Assembly (NCBI RefSeq): GCF_030009775.1
Contig: NZ_JASCTH010000014.1
Location: 8,343 to 72,342 of the forward strand
Direction: 5' to 3'
From: Actinoplanes sandaracinus
GTDB taxonomy: Bacteria; Actinomycetota; Actinomycetes; Mycobacteriales; Micromonosporaceae
Length of the DNA: 64,000 nucleotides
The first letter of the stretch is position 1, and each line of letters opens with the position of its first letter. Of this stretch, positions 24,395 to 33,603 are shown piece by piece. The translations under genes were made by a program, and so were the position numbers. The notes beneath the pieces were generated by a model. That model saw only the letters and a list, made by a program, of their open reading frames with translations. It did no database searches and was not told the origin of the DNA.

Positions 24395-25866
24395 CGGACC
24401 GGCTCCAGCGGCCGCCCGTCGGCGATCTGGGCGGCCTCCTCGGCGGCCTCGGCGGCGGTCTCGGCGTGCGCATTGGGCCGCACCGTGAACCAGAGCACGC
24501 TGATCCAGGCCGCGGTGAGCAGGATGGCGCCGAGGAAGTCGGTGGGGTGGTGCATGCCGCGGTAGACCCGGGAGAGCGCGACACCGAACGGCATGATCAC
24601 GGCGAGGGCCGGGAAGATCCAGCGCCACGGCTGCCGGACCCGGGCCATCACGATGATCGCGATGGCGGCCCAGAGGCACATGGTCGCGGCGATGTGGCCG
24701 GATGGGAACGACGAGGTCGGCATCTGGCCGTCGAGCTGCTCGGCCGAGGGGCGCGGACGGTCCACGGCGGCCGCGGCGCAGAGGAAGAGGGTCAGCTCGC
24801 CGATCATGGTGAAGGCCAGGAAGAGGACCGGCCGCCACTGCCGCCACAGGGCCAGCGCCAGCGGGCAGAAGATCAACGAGATGATCAGGATGGCGTGGGT
24901 GTCACCGGCCTTGCTGGCCAGCCAGCTCAGGTGGTCGAGCGAGGGGGTACGGAAGGTCTGCAGCCACCTCACCACGCGGTCGTCGAAGGCGGGCTCCCAT
25001 CGGTTGACCGTGTAACCGACCAGGTAGAGCATGCCGAACACGAAGACCCAGCCGACCAGGATCTCGGCCGCCTTGGCCCACGGGTGCGGCAGGACGGCGC
25101 CCTCGGCGGGAGCGGGCCGCAGGTCGGGCCCGGACTCCGGCTCCAGGCCGCCGGTCAGCGGCGGGGTCGGGTGGCCCGCCTCGCGACGCCAGATCCGGAA
25201 GGCGTAGGCCGTCACGCTGATCCACGCCAGCCCGAGCAGCCACCCGCCGAACACGTCGGAGAGGTAGTGCACACCCAGGGCGACCCGGGTGAACCCGACC
25301 GCCGCCACCACCACCGCGGCCAGGCCGATGAACCACGGGCGCCACCGGCGGCGCACCGCGGGCAGGAAGACCAGCACGATCATCCCGTAGACGACCATCG
25401 AGCCGAGGGCGTGGCCGCTCGGGAAGCTGTTGCCCGGCGCGTCCGCGACCGGCGCCTCGACCACCGGCCGCAGCCGGCCGATCAGCGCCTTCAGCGACGG
25501 GTCCATGATCAGCGCGCCGGCGCCGGTGACCAGCAGATAGATCGCGGGGCGCGGGCGCCGGCGGATCAGCAGGACCACCACGAGCAGGGTCACCAGCGGC
25601 AGCATCGTGCCTCGCCCGCCGAACGACGAGATCTGCTGCAGGACCGCGACCACCGCGTCCGAGCCGGAGGCCCAGCGGTTGAGGCCGTCCGCCACGGACC
25701 GGTCCAGGTCGAGCAGCGGCTGCCAGTGGAAACGCACCAGCAGCAGCAGGACTCCGAAGGTGAGGCCGATCGCGGTCACCACCAGCAGACCCAGCACGCT
25801 GCGCTCGGCGAAGTGCCGCACCGGCGCCCAGCCGGTGCGTTCGACCACGCGGTTGTCTTCGGTCAC
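24391..25866 (-). CDS. Membrane phosphatase with two complete PAP2 domains
   Basis: About 491 aa with some 12 membrane helices. Two PAP2 acid-phosphatase domains lie in tandem. The first has KALIGRLRP, SFPSGHALGS and TRVALGVHYLSDV; the second has AAVDRPRP, SFPSGHIAAT and SRVYRGMHHPTDF. Both keep the catalytic His and Arg residues, though the second lacks the usual Lys start of motif 1. It should dephosphorylate lipid phosphates on the outer face. The GTG at 25866 with GGAG 6 nt before is preferred to a TTG at 25878. It lies in an operon with diacylglycerol kinase-like and BrkB-like genes. Confidence 0.87.
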   Translation of the reverse strand: MTEDNRVVERTGWAPVRHFAERSVLGLLVVTAIGLTFGVLLLLVRFHWQPLLDLDRSVADGLNRWASGSDAVVAVLQQISSFGGRGTMLPLVTLLVVVLLIRRRPRPAIYLLVTGAGALIMDPSLKALIGRLRPVVEAPVADAPGNSFPSGHALGSMVVYGMIVLVFLPAVRRRWRPWFIGLAAVVVAAVGFTRVALGVHYLSDVFGGWLLGLAWISVTAYAFRIWRREAGHPTPPLTGGLEPESGPDLRPAPAEGAVLPHPWAKAAEILVGWVFVFGMLYLVGYTVNRWEPAFDDRVVRWLQTFRTPSLDHLSWLASKAGDTHAILIISLIFCPLALALWRQWRPVLFLAFTMIGELTLFLCAAAAVDRPRPSAEQLDGQMPTSSFPSGHIAATMCLWAAIAIIVMARVRQPWRWIFPALAVIMPFGVALSRVYRGMHHPTDFLGAILLTAAWISVLWFTVRPNAHAETAAEAAEEAAQIADGRPLEPVR

Positions 25867-25899
25867 GGCACTCTCCAACGAATCAGGGGTGCGCCGTTC

Positions 25900-26994
25900 T
25901 TACCCGGACGGCTCCGCCCGTACACCGGGCTCCCGCTGAGCGGGTATCGCCGGACGGTCGTCACCGGGCTCCGCCTCGGTCTCCGGGAAGTCCATGATCT
26001 CGTCACTGTCGATGGCGCCGTCCCCGGAGTCGTCCTCCGGGCGGGGCTCCCAGCGGTCCTCCAGAGCCGGCCGCCGCACGCCCACCCGGCGGGCCTCCAA
26101 CTGGGCGGCGAAGGCGAGCCCGAGGAAGAGCGCGATGCCGGTCAGGTTGGCCCAGATCAGCAGCGCCATGATCGCGGTGAGCGGCCCGTAGGTGGCGCCG
26201 AAACCGTCGCTGACCCGGACGTAGCCGGCCAGCAGCAGGCTCGCCAGCCACCACAGCACGGTCGACACCACCGCGCCGAAGAGCAGCCAGGACAGGGCCG
26301 GCTGATTGCGCCGCACCGAGTGCCGGAAGAGCAGACTCACCGCGAAGACGATCAGCACCAGGCTCAGCGGCCAGCGGATCACGTCCCATCCCACCCGCAC
26401 GCCGTGCGACAGCTCGAGCTCCTTCTGCGCCGAGTCACCGGTGGCCCGCCCGGCCACCAGGATCAGGAACCCGAACAGCGCCGGCAGCCCGGCGACCAGT
26501 GCCAGGATCGCGGCCCGCAGATATTTCCAGAACGCCGGACGGTCGCGCTCCACGCCGTAGATGCGGTTCGCGCCCCGCTCGATCTGGGCCATCGCGCTGG
26601 TCAGCGCGAACAGGCCGGTGATCATGCCGAGCGCGAGTGCCAGCTCACCGGCCTCCTCGGTGCGTTCGTCGTCCTGCAGCAGCTCGGTGACCAGCGGTTC
26701 GCTCGCGCCGGGGGTGAGCGCGATGACCGTGTCCGCGATGATCTGGCCGCCGTCCTCCACGCCGAGGTCGGTGGCGAGACCGGAGAGGGCGATCAGGAAC
26801 GGCACGATGGCGAGGCAGAGCTGGAACGCGAACGCCCGCGAGTGGCTGAACCCGTCGCCGTAGCGGAACCGGACGAACGCGTCGTGCAGCAGGGGCCAGC
26901 GCCCATAGCGCCACAGCGCGTGGAAGGCGTCGTCGGCCGACAACTTGTCCCCCGGCATCATCCGGGTCTCGGGAACCGGTTCGGTGCTGCTCAA
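25900..26994 (-). CDS. YihY/BrkB-family membrane protein
   Basis: About 364 aa with roughly six membrane helices. Family motifs include DGFSHSRAFAFQLCLAIVPFLIALSG, GMITGLFALTSAMAQIERGANRIYGVERDR and YGPLTAIMALLIWANLTGIALFLG. A long acidic cytoplasmic tail follows. The TTG start at 26994 has an excellent GGAGGAG site at 5 nt and overlaps the upstream stop by four bases. The family function is unresolved; export or lipid-related transport is inferred. Confidence 0.87.
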   Translation of the reverse strand: MSSTEPVPETRMMPGDKLSADDAFHALWRYGRWPLLHDAFVRFRYGDGFSHSRAFAFQLCLAIVPFLIALSGLATDLGVEDGGQIIADTVIALTPGASEPLVTELLQDDERTEEAGELALALGMITGLFALTSAMAQIERGANRIYGVERDRPAFWKYLRAAILALVAGLPALFGFLILVAGRATGDSAQKELELSHGVRVGWDVIRWPLSLVLIVFAVSLLFRHSVRRNQPALSWLLFGAVVSTVLWWLASLLLAGYVRVSDGFGATYGPLTAIMALLIWANLTGIALFLGLAFAAQLEARRVGVRRPALEDRWEPRPEDDSGDGAIDSDEIMDFPETEAEPGDDRPAIPAQREPGVRAEPSG

Positions 26995-27962
26995 GCCTTC
27001 TCCTCCGCCGCTTCCCGGATCTGCCGGGCACGGCGGGCGGCCGCGCCGGCGTCGTACGCCAGATCCGGGTCCGCGTCCGGCTGGGGCACGCACAGCAGCA
27101 GGGCCTTCGGCCGGACGTGGATCTTCATCACCTTGCCCGGGGGAATGTTGTCACCGTCGAGCTGACGCGCCTGTGCCCGGTTGCTGTAGATCTCAACCCG
27201 CGATGCGGTGTACGTCTCCATCAGCGGCACCCGATCCCGGCGGCTCACCACGGCCCCGATCAGAGCCGCCCAGTGGGCCAGGTTGTTGGGGCTGAGGATC
27301 GCCACGTTGAGCTTGCCGTCGTCCGGCTCCGCCTTGCTCAGCAGCCGCACTCCGCCCTGGAGCCGGCCCACGTTGCCGACGATCACGGCTTTCGGGCGGC
27401 GCGGCATCGGCGGTCCGCCGTCCAGCCGGATCCGGGCCCGCATCGGCCGGTCCAGCAGGTGTTTCGCGCCACCGCCGACATACGCCAGCCAGCCGAGCCA
27501 CTTCTTGGCCTTCTCCGAGGTGTCCTCGAGCATCTGGGCGTCGAAGCCCATCCCGGCCATCACCACGAAACACCGGTCGTCGATCACGCCGACGTCGATG
27601 CGCCGACGCCCGCCCTCCAGCGCCACCTCCAGGCCGGTGGCCGGGTCGTTGCCGAGGCCGAGGTTCGCGGCCAGCAGGTTTCCGGTGCCGGCCGGCAGCA
27701 CCGCGAGCGCCACGTCGGTGCCGGCCAGGGCGGTGACCACCGCGGTCACCGTGCCGTCGCCGCCGCACGCGAAGACCAGCTCCGCGCCGTCGGCGACGGC
27801 CTGCTTGGCCTGACCTCGGCCGGAGTCCTCGGCAGTGGTCTCGTACCAGGCGGGGGCCGGCCAGCCGGCCCGCGCGAGACCCTCGTGAACGACACGGCGA
27901 AGGTGATCGGGATCGGCCACCTTGGTGGGGTTCACCACGACGGCGCAGCGGGGTCCAGTCAC
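26991..27962 (-). CDS. Diacylglycerol kinase-family lipid kinase
   Basis: 323 aa. VVVNPTK at the N-terminus, the catalytic GGDGTVTAVV near residue 67, LPAGTGNLLAANLGLG and a C-terminal beta domain ending GDNIPPGKVMKIHVRPKALLLCVP give the DagK/sphingosine kinase-like fold. It should phosphorylate a lipid alcohol such as diacylglycerol. GTG start. It is first in the leftward operon with the BrkB, PAP2, EEP and DinB genes, so kinase and phosphatase are co-expressed. Confidence 0.9.
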   Translation of the reverse strand: MTGPRCAVVVNPTKVADPDHLRRVVHEGLARAGWPAPAWYETTAEDSGRGQAKQAVADGAELVFACGGDGTVTAVVTALAGTDVALAVLPAGTGNLLAANLGLGNDPATGLEVALEGGRRRIDVGVIDDRCFVVMAGMGFDAQMLEDTSEKAKKWLGWLAYVGGGAKHLLDRPMRARIRLDGGPPMPRRPKAVIVGNVGRLQGGVRLLSKAEPDDGKLNVAILSPNNLAHWAALIGAVVSRRDRVPLMETYTASRVEIYSNRAQARQLDGDNIPPGKVMKIHVRPKALLLCVPQPDADPDLAYDAGAAARRARQIREAAEEKA

Positions 27963-28038
27963 GTCGCTCAGTGTGCCGGAGTGATGTCACGGCGGCGACT
28001 CGACTGCCGGGCGGCGCCGCGGAAGGCACACTGCGGGG

Positions 28039-28536
28039 GTGACTGAAGTTACCTACCCGCATGTCGGGTTCACCCGAACCGGGCGATTTCCGGCCGGCTA
28101 CCGGCATCTGCGATACCGCACGCTGATCGGCTCCGGCGAGGACGTGCTGGCCCGGGCCGGTGAGGCGATCCTCACCTTCCGGATGCACCGGGCCACCGGC
28201 GCCCGGATCACCGCGGACGCCGGGCGGGCCGCGCCCGGGGTGCTGCTGACCGTCGGGCTGGGGCCGCTGCCCGCTCCGTGCGAGGTGGTGTGGACGGTGG
28301 AGGAGGGCGACCGGATCGGATTCGCCTACGGCACCCGGGCCGGCCACCCGGCGACCGGCGAGGAGGCGTTCGTCGTGGAACGCGACGAACACGACCGAGT
28401 GTGGTTCACCGTCACCGCGTTCAGCCGGCCGGCCGGGACCCTGATGCGGCTGGCCGGACCGGTGGCGGTGGGTTTCCAGCACGCGTACGCGCGCCTGCTC
28501 GGCCGTGCGGCGCGCCGGCTGGGCCGCGGACGCTAG
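28039..28536 (+). CDS. DUF1990 family protein
   Basis: 165 aa from GTG 28039. The pattern YPHVGFTRTGRFPAGYRHLRYRTLIGSG, EAILTFRMHRATGA, VVWTVEEGDRIGFAYGTRAGHPATGEEAF and a C-terminal FQHAYARLLGRA match DUF1990, a START-like fold of unknown function common in actinobacteria. It is divergent from the lipid kinase operon and its stop overlaps that of the leftward beta-lactamase-like gene by four bases. Confidence 0.85.
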   Translation: MTEVTYPHVGFTRTGRFPAGYRHLRYRTLIGSGEDVLARAGEAILTFRMHRATGARITADAGRAAPGVLLTVGLGPLPAPCEVVWTVEEGDRIGFAYGTRAGHPATGEEAFVVERDEHDRVWFTVTAFSRPAGTLMRLAGPVAVGFQHAYARLLGRAARRLGRGR

Positions 28537-29450
28537 TACTTCAGGTGCGCCCGGGTGAGCTCGGCGGCCTTCTCCACCAGCGAGATGCCGCCGGGCATGG
28601 TCTTGTTGGTGTGCGACAGCACGGCGATCGAGACGTCGGTGTCGTCGTCGGTCACCCGGCCGACGGTGTTGATGATCCAGAGGTTGCTCTCGGTGGAGCG
28701 CTGCAGCCAGCCGTTCTTGACCGTGGCCTTCTCACCGGTGTCCGCGACGGCGGTGACGCCCCAGTCCTGATCGGGGGCGACGGTGCCCATCAGCTTGTGG
28801 GCGTACTCGCGGGAGGCCTCGGTCAGCTCGCTCTTCTCGTCGGCCAGCTCGGTGAGCAGCTTGAGCTGGTCGTTCACCGTGGTCCGGGTGAGGCCCCAGG
28901 AGCTGCTCACCTTGGTCTCGGTGAGGCCGAGGCGCTTGTTGCAGGCGGTCAGGCCGTTGTACTTGCCGATCTTGCCGAACAGCGACGTCGTCGAGGCGTT
29001 GTCGCTGTACCGGATCATCTTGTCGGCCAGCGTCCTCTCGCCGCCGGTCAGGCTCCGGCCGGCGTCCTGCGCGGTGAGCAGCAGGCAGGCGAGCACCTGG
29101 ACCTTCACCACGCTGGCGGTCTCGTACTTCTCCTCGCCGCGGTACGCGTAGGACTCGCCGCTCTTGTGATCGAGGACGGCGACGGAGAACTCCGGCTTTC
29201 CGGACGCGTACTTCTTCATCGCGGCGTCGAGGGCCTTGACCCGCTTGGCGCGCTCGATGGCGGCGAGTTCCTCGGGGCTGGGCCCGGTCGGCGTGGGTGA
29301 CGCCGTTGGCACGTTCTGGAACGAGCCGGCCAGGGCGCCGCCATCGGTCCCGCCGGTGCCGTCGTTCAGAAAGCCTTTCACCACGAGGGCCGAACCACCC
29401 AGGACGCCCAGCGCGGCCACCGTCACGATCAGATTCCGGGTACGTCGCAC
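28533..29450 (-). CDS. Secreted class A beta-lactamase-like serine hydrolase
   Basis: 305 aa. An uncleaved or signal anchor at residues 7-27 is followed by a Pro/Thr linker. The serine hydrolase motifs are SVVK (SxxK), YSDNAS (SDN) and TVKNGW in place of KTG. It lacks a clear omega-loop Glu motif (ExxLN), so true beta-lactamase activity is doubtful; a peptidoglycan-related or unknown hydrolase role is as likely. It is exported or anchored outside the membrane and monocistronic. Confidence 0.8.
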   Translation of the reverse strand: MRRTRNLIVTVAALGVLGGSALVVKGFLNDGTGGTDGGALAGSFQNVPTASPTPTGPSPEELAAIERAKRVKALDAAMKKYASGKPEFSVAVLDHKSGESYAYRGEEKYETASVVKVQVLACLLLTAQDAGRSLTGGERTLADKMIRYSDNASTTSLFGKIGKYNGLTACNKRLGLTETKVSSSWGLTRTTVNDQLKLLTELADEKSELTEASREYAHKLMGTVAPDQDWGVTAVADTGEKATVKNGWLQRSTESNLWIINTVGRVTDDDTDVSIAVLSHTNKTMPGGISLVEKAAELTRAHLKY

Positions 29451-29584
29451 CCATGCATACTGCCGTGCCGGAGGCCCGGATGGCTCATCGGAATACCGTG
29501 TATTCCTGACTTTCGACGCACAGCGCCCGGCCCCGCACGGTCCGTCACCGAGTGGCGGGTGCGCGGCCAGCGCACAATGGGCGC

Positions 29585-30316
29585 ATGTTCTCTCTCGTGT
29601 CCGGCGCCATTGCGATGACCGCGTCCGTAGCCGGCAAGGTGATCGAGACGGCGGCCACCGCGGCGACCATCCCGGTGCGCGCCGTCGCCCTGATCGGTCA
29701 GACGGAGTTGCTGCTCAACCGGCTGACGCTCGCGGCGGTGCAGGCCGAGGAGCTGATCCAGCGGGTCTCCACGGTGACCACGGCGGCGGAGTCCGCGGTG
29801 GCCGACGCGCGGGCGATCGCCAGTGCCGCCGCCCTGTCGGTCGATGAGGCCGCGGCCATCGCGTCCGCCGCCGGCGATCTGATCCGCCGCGCCTCGATCA
29901 CCGCCGAGGCCGCCGGCGTGGTGGTCGGCGACGCGGCCACCGCCGTCGGCGAGGTGACGACCATCACCGGCTCGGCCGCGGAGGTGATCAGCCGGGCCGG
30001 CACCGCCGCCGCCGAGGCGCAGGGACTTCTCGGGGACTACGCGCCCACGCTGCGTGAGGCCGCCCCGCTGGCCGCCCGGTTCGTCGCCGAGTTGACCCCC
30101 GACGAGGTGACCGCCGCGATCCGGATGATCGACGAGTTGCCGGCGCTGCAGCTGCACCTGGTTCAGGACGTGATGCCGTTGCTGGGCAAGCTCGACCAGG
30201 TCGGCCCCGACCTGCACAAGCTGCTCGCGGTGACCGAGGACCTGCACCTGGCGATCGCCGGCCTGCCGGGCCTGAAGATGCTGCGCCGCCGCGGCGAGGA
30301 GCGGACGCACGACTGA
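29585..30316 (+). CDS. Ala/Val-rich amphipathic helical protein of unknown function
   Basis: 243 aa. After MFSLVSGAIAMTASVAGKVIETAATAA the protein is nearly all predicted amphipathic helix with repeated AAA, AEA and TAA patterns, like apolipoprotein- or phasin-type helical bundles. There is no signal peptide. The last 80 residues (LTPDEVTAAIRMIDELPALQ to KMLRRRGEERTHD) are more ordered. I do not recognise the family. ATG 29585 is chosen; a start at 29552 is possible. Confidence 0.6.
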   Translation: MFSLVSGAIAMTASVAGKVIETAATAATIPVRAVALIGQTELLLNRLTLAAVQAEELIQRVSTVTTAAESAVADARAIASAAALSVDEAAAIASAAGDLIRRASITAEAAGVVVGDAATAVGEVTTITGSAAEVISRAGTAAAEAQGLLGDYAPTLREAAPLAARFVAELTPDEVTAAIRMIDELPALQLHLVQDVMPLLGKLDQVGPDLHKLLAVTEDLHLAIAGLPGLKMLRRRGEERTHD

Positions 30317-30327
30317 GCGCGTGACGA

Positions 30328-31560
30328 TCACACGGCCAGGATCATGCCTTTCACCTCGTAACTGGCGATGTCCGGCCGGATCGTCACCGTGGGCTCCTGG
30401 ATCATCCGCAGTCCCGGCATGGCGAAGAGCCGGCTGAGGAAGATCTCCGCCTCCTGGATCGCGATGTGAGCGCCGGGGCAGCGGTGCGCCCCGTCACCGA
30501 AGGACAGGCCGGCGCCGATCGGCCGTCCGGGGCACACCGCGCCCGGCCGCGCCCCGGCCTCGGCCACGTCGAGGTTGGCCGCCGCCACGCCGACGTCGAC
30601 GCGGGCCCCGGACGGGATGGTGACGTCACCGAGCTCGACGTCGGCGGTGGTCCACCGCAGCAGGTCGCCGACGACCGGCTCGAGGCGCAGGATCTCGTGC
30701 AGGATCGCCACCCTCTCGTCGGGGCCGCCGGTCTCGTACCGCTCGCGCAGGGTCTCGTGGGTGAGCAGGTGCCATGCCGCGACCGTGATGAACTCGCGAG
30801 TGGTGACCATCCCGGCGGCCGCGAAGGTGACGCACTCGCCGAGGATCTCGGCCCGGTTGCAGCCCTCGTCGAGCAGGTGCGAGATCAGGTCGTCGCGCCG
30901 GTTCCTGCGGCGGGCGGCGATCGCCGGCCGGACGTCGCGCCAGAAGAACGACAGCACGGTGAAGTTGTTGAACGTCCGCTGCCGGGCGGCGGCGACACCG
31001 CGGGCGTTCGGGTCGGGGATCCGGAAGAACCGGTCCAGCCGCTTCGCCATTCCGGGCGGACTGTCGGTGAGCCCGACGACCTCGGCCGCGACGGCGACGG
31101 CGAGCTGGAAGGAGAGCGTCGACAGGTCGGCGGCGCCGCGCCGGCGCAGCACCTGGCACTGCTGCTCGGCGAGGCGGTGCATCAGGTCCCGGTACGCCGA
31201 CTCGACCCGTTTCGGGGTGAAGTACTTCGCGGTCTGCCGGCGGTGCTCGCGATGTTCGGGCCCGTCCCGGTAGAGCACCGGCAGGCGCATCCGGTCCTGC
31301 AGGCGCAGCGCGTTCTCGATGCCGAGGCCGGCCTGGCGGGTGTCGGTGTGCCGCAGGAACCGGCGCGCCGTGGCGTAGTCCTGGATGTGCCAGACGCCGT
31401 CGGGCCCCACCCGGACCGGGCAGCCCGGCGCCCGGTCGCCCCGGTGCACCTTGCGGCTGTCGCCGACGGAACTTCTCGCGGCACGGCGCGGCAGATCGCC
31501 GGCCGGTGGCCCGGCGCCGTCGGGCTCGCAGCCGGGTGGCGAAGGGTTCACTGTGGTCAT
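30328..31560 (-). CDS. Cytochrome P450
   Basis: 410 aa. The heme-binding loop LSFGDGAHRCPGAHIAIQEAE carries the axial Cys, the K helix has EILRLEP, and the I helix has VTFAAAGMVTTREFI, an unusual version in which the normal acid-alcohol pair is shifted. The N-terminus is Pro-rich. No ferredoxin or reductase gene is adjacent, and no biosynthetic cluster is visible. The substrate is unknown. The I-helix change could alter oxygen activation or indicate peroxide use. Confidence 0.92.
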   Translation of the reverse strand: MTTVNPSPPGCEPDGAGPPAGDLPRRAARSSVGDSRKVHRGDRAPGCPVRVGPDGVWHIQDYATARRFLRHTDTRQAGLGIENALRLQDRMRLPVLYRDGPEHREHRRQTAKYFTPKRVESAYRDLMHRLAEQQCQVLRRRGAADLSTLSFQLAVAVAAEVVGLTDSPPGMAKRLDRFFRIPDPNARGVAAARQRTFNNFTVLSFFWRDVRPAIAARRRNRRDDLISHLLDEGCNRAEILGECVTFAAAGMVTTREFITVAAWHLLTHETLRERYETGGPDERVAILHEILRLEPVVGDLLRWTTADVELGDVTIPSGARVDVGVAAANLDVAEAGARPGAVCPGRPIGAGLSFGDGAHRCPGAHIAIQEAEIFLSRLFAMPGLRMIQEPTVTIRPDIASYEVKGMILAV

Positions 31561-31584
31561 TCATGGATTGTGATACACGACATC

Positions 31585-31610
31585 CGCCCCCGATCAAGTG
31601 ATCGGGGGCG
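31585..31610. terminator. Hairpin between secreted protease and P450 genes
   Basis: CGCCCCCGATC (31585-31595) pairs with GATCGGGGGCG (31600-31610) around 4 nt. It lies after the stop of the leftward protease gene and before the P450 start. It has no T run but is a strong GC stem, as is common in actinobacteria. Confidence 0.6.
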
Positions 31611-31684
31611 GGCGCCTGATCACGACCCGGCGCTGTTCTTCGCGAGAGCGCACGGTCACGGCCGCGCCGCCGGGCCGCGGATCG

Positions 31685-32728
31685 TCAGTAGACCGAGACT
31701 CGGTACGCGTTCAGGGCCTCGACCACCGGCTGGAAGTAGGTGACGCCGCCGGTGGTGCAGTTGCCGCTACCGCCCGAGGTCAGGCCGTGGGCGGTCGTGC
31801 CCGAGTACAGCGACCCACCGCTGTCGCCCGGCTGCGCGCACACGGTGGTGCGGATCAGCCCGGAGACGGAACCCTCGGCGTAGTTCACCGTGCTGTTGAG
31901 CGCGGTGACCCGGCCGGAGCGGGTGCCGGTGGTGGAGCCGCGGCGGGTGACCGTGGCACCGACGGCCGGGGTGCCGGCCGAGGTGATGTCGACGGAGGTG
32001 CCGACGCCGCCGGTCTTGGTGATCGAGTTGTTGGTGTAGCGGACGATGCCGTAGTCGTTGCCGGGGAAGCTGCTGCCGGCCCGAGTACCGAGCGTGACCG
32101 ATCCGTTGGTCCAGGTCGCCGAGATGTTGGTGCAGTGACCGGCGGTCAGGAAGAAGGTCGTGCCGGCGCTGTTGCGCACGTTGAAGCCGAGCGAGCAGCG
32201 ACCACCGCTGGGGGCGTAGATGGCGTCGCCACCGGAGATCTTGACGGTCATCTTGCCGGGCACGGTCTCGATGCGGGCCGCGTCGCCGAGCTTGGCGACG
32301 GTGGCCTTGACCTCGGCGAGCTTGGCGCCGGTGACGGTCTCGTCGACGGACACGAGGACCTGGTTGCTGACCGGGTCGATGGCGAAGGCGGTGCCCGGGG
32401 TCTTCAGGTTGGCCTTCAGGTTCTCGTCGGCGGCGGCCAGCGTGGCGCCGCTGCGGGTGACGTAACGCGGGGTGGCGCCGGCGGCGGCCGCCTCGGCGGC
32501 GGTCGCCGCGTCGGTCACGTTGACGACGAGCTTGCCGGAGGAGTCCAGGTAGGTTCCGGCGTCGCGGGTGCCCAGGCGGGCGTCGATGTCGGCGGCCTTG
32601 ACGGAGGGGGCGAACGACGGGTCGCCGGCGATCGGGGCGGCCGCCGCGGGGGTGGCGGCGAGCCCACTCGCGACGAGCATGCCCACGGCAAGGCCGACGA
32701 TCGGTCGGCGAAGCTTCGTGTTGAGCAC
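31685..32728 (-). CDS. Secreted S1 serine protease (streptogrisin-like)
   Basis: 347 aa from GTG 32728 with GGGAGG 4 nt upstream. A signal peptide (MLNTKLRRPIVGLAVGMLVA...AAAA) and a propeptide of about 130 residues precede the mature S1 domain, which starts near DAIYAPSGGRCSLGFNV. The triad is visible: His in FFLTAGHC, Asp in FPGNDYGIV and Ser in CAQPGDSGGSLY. The single domain matches alpha-lytic/streptogrisin proteases that need the propeptide for folding. Six cysteines allow three disulfides. Confidence 0.93.
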   Translation of the reverse strand: MLNTKLRRPIVGLAVGMLVASGLAATPAAAAPIAGDPSFAPSVKAADIDARLGTRDAGTYLDSSGKLVVNVTDAATAAEAAAAGATPRYVTRSGATLAAADENLKANLKTPGTAFAIDPVSNQVLVSVDETVTGAKLAEVKATVAKLGDAARIETVPGKMTVKISGGDAIYAPSGGRCSLGFNVRNSAGTTFFLTAGHCTNISATWTNGSVTLGTRAGSSFPGNDYGIVRYTNNSITKTGGVGTSVDITSAGTPAVGATVTRRGSTTGTRSGRVTALNSTVNYAEGSVSGLIRTTVCAQPGDSGGSLYSGTTAHGLTSGGSGNCTTGGVTYFQPVVEALNAYRVSVY

Positions 32729-32790
32729 GGTTCCTCCCAGGGGGAACGGGTTGGGGGCGGTACGCCCGCTTCGACGCACCCGTGCTCGCA

Positions 32791-32819
32791 AGTATTTAAA
32801 TCTCTCTATCTTCTGGCAA
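32791..32819 (-). promoter_or_regulatory. Candidate promoter of the secreted protease gene
   Basis: On the minus strand TTGCCA (32819-32814) is followed after 17 bp by AATACT (32796-32791), within an unusually AT-rich stretch 60-90 bp before the GTG. The hexamers match only partly. Confidence 0.35.
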
Positions 32820-32994
32820 GATGTGTGAACGATCGCTGCAAGCCGATCAACAGGGCCCTGAGCTGGGAGAATCGTCACGTCATACCGCGGGCCTATTACC
32901 CGTTTGGGATGAACCCGTATGAAACGCAACCGGCCGATGACCAGGCGGTCACCGGCCGGAGCGGCGGCTACATCGACACACGGCGACGGCTCAC

Positions 32995-33540
32995 TTACCG
33001 CTCGACGACGACGATCGAGGCGTCGTCGGCGAGCCGGTAGCCGAGGCCGTACACCGTCGCGATCAGCTCGGGGTCGTCGAGCTTGGTCCGCAGCCGGCTC
33101 ACATGGACGTCGACCGTGCGGTTGGTGGTGTGCCGGTGACCCCAGACATGGGTGAGCAACTGGGCACGGCTGAACACCTGGCGCGGGTGACGGGCCAGGA
33201 ACAGGAGCAGGTCGTACTCCAGACGGCTGAGCTCCAGCAACCGGCCGCCCCGGAACGCGGTGCGCGCCCGCGGGTCGAGACGGATCTCGCCGGCCGCCTC
33301 CGCCGAGGGCGCGGCGGCCCCGCCGAGCTCGACCGCGGCGGTCGAGCCGGCCGCGTCGACCAGCTCACGCAGCGCGGCGAGCATCCGCTCCCGGCCGCTC
33401 GCGCCGCCCGCGATGCTGATCGTCACGGTGACGGGCTCCTGATCGTCGTCCACCTGCTGCTCCGGCGGCTCGAGCACCGGCCTGAGCAGGACCGGGCGCG
33501 GATATGTGGCGTGCGGGTGCGCGACAGCGAGAGCGGACAT
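32995..33540 (-). CDS. Orphan winged-helix (OmpR/PhoB-type) DNA-binding protein
   Basis: 181 aa from ATG 33540. The C-terminal 95 residues form an OmpR-type winged helix: GGRLLELSRLEYDLLLFLARHPRQVFSRAQLLTHVWGHRHTTNRTVDVHVSRLRTKLDD. There is no receiver domain; the N-terminal half is Pro/Ala-rich. It therefore binds DNA without conventional phosphotransfer. It is divergent from the flavin reductase gene with a palindrome between them, which it may bind. Confidence 0.83.
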   Translation of the reverse strand: MSALAVAHPHATYPRPVLLRPVLEPPEQQVDDDQEPVTVTISIAGGASGRERMLAALRELVDAAGSTAAVELGGAAAPSAEAAGEIRLDPRARTAFRGGRLLELSRLEYDLLLFLARHPRQVFSRAQLLTHVWGHRHTTNRTVDVHVSRLRTKLDDPELIATVYGLGYRLADDASIVVVER

Positions 33541-33603
33541 GGCGGACTCCTCCACAGGTGTGCCCCGCCCGATGGCGGGCAGGCGCAGAGCAAGGATACA
33601 TTT

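Noticed and set aside
24466..27165. Plus-strand frame of 899 codons antisense to the PAP2 and BrkB genes
   Set aside because: Made of His/Arg/Gln/Gly-rich sequence typical of antisense to membrane proteins in high-GC DNA; no domain.
31598..33040. Plus-strand frame of 480 codons antisense to the S1 protease
   Set aside because: Gly/Ala/Asp/Val-rich antisense frame; the minus strand has signal peptide and catalytic triad.
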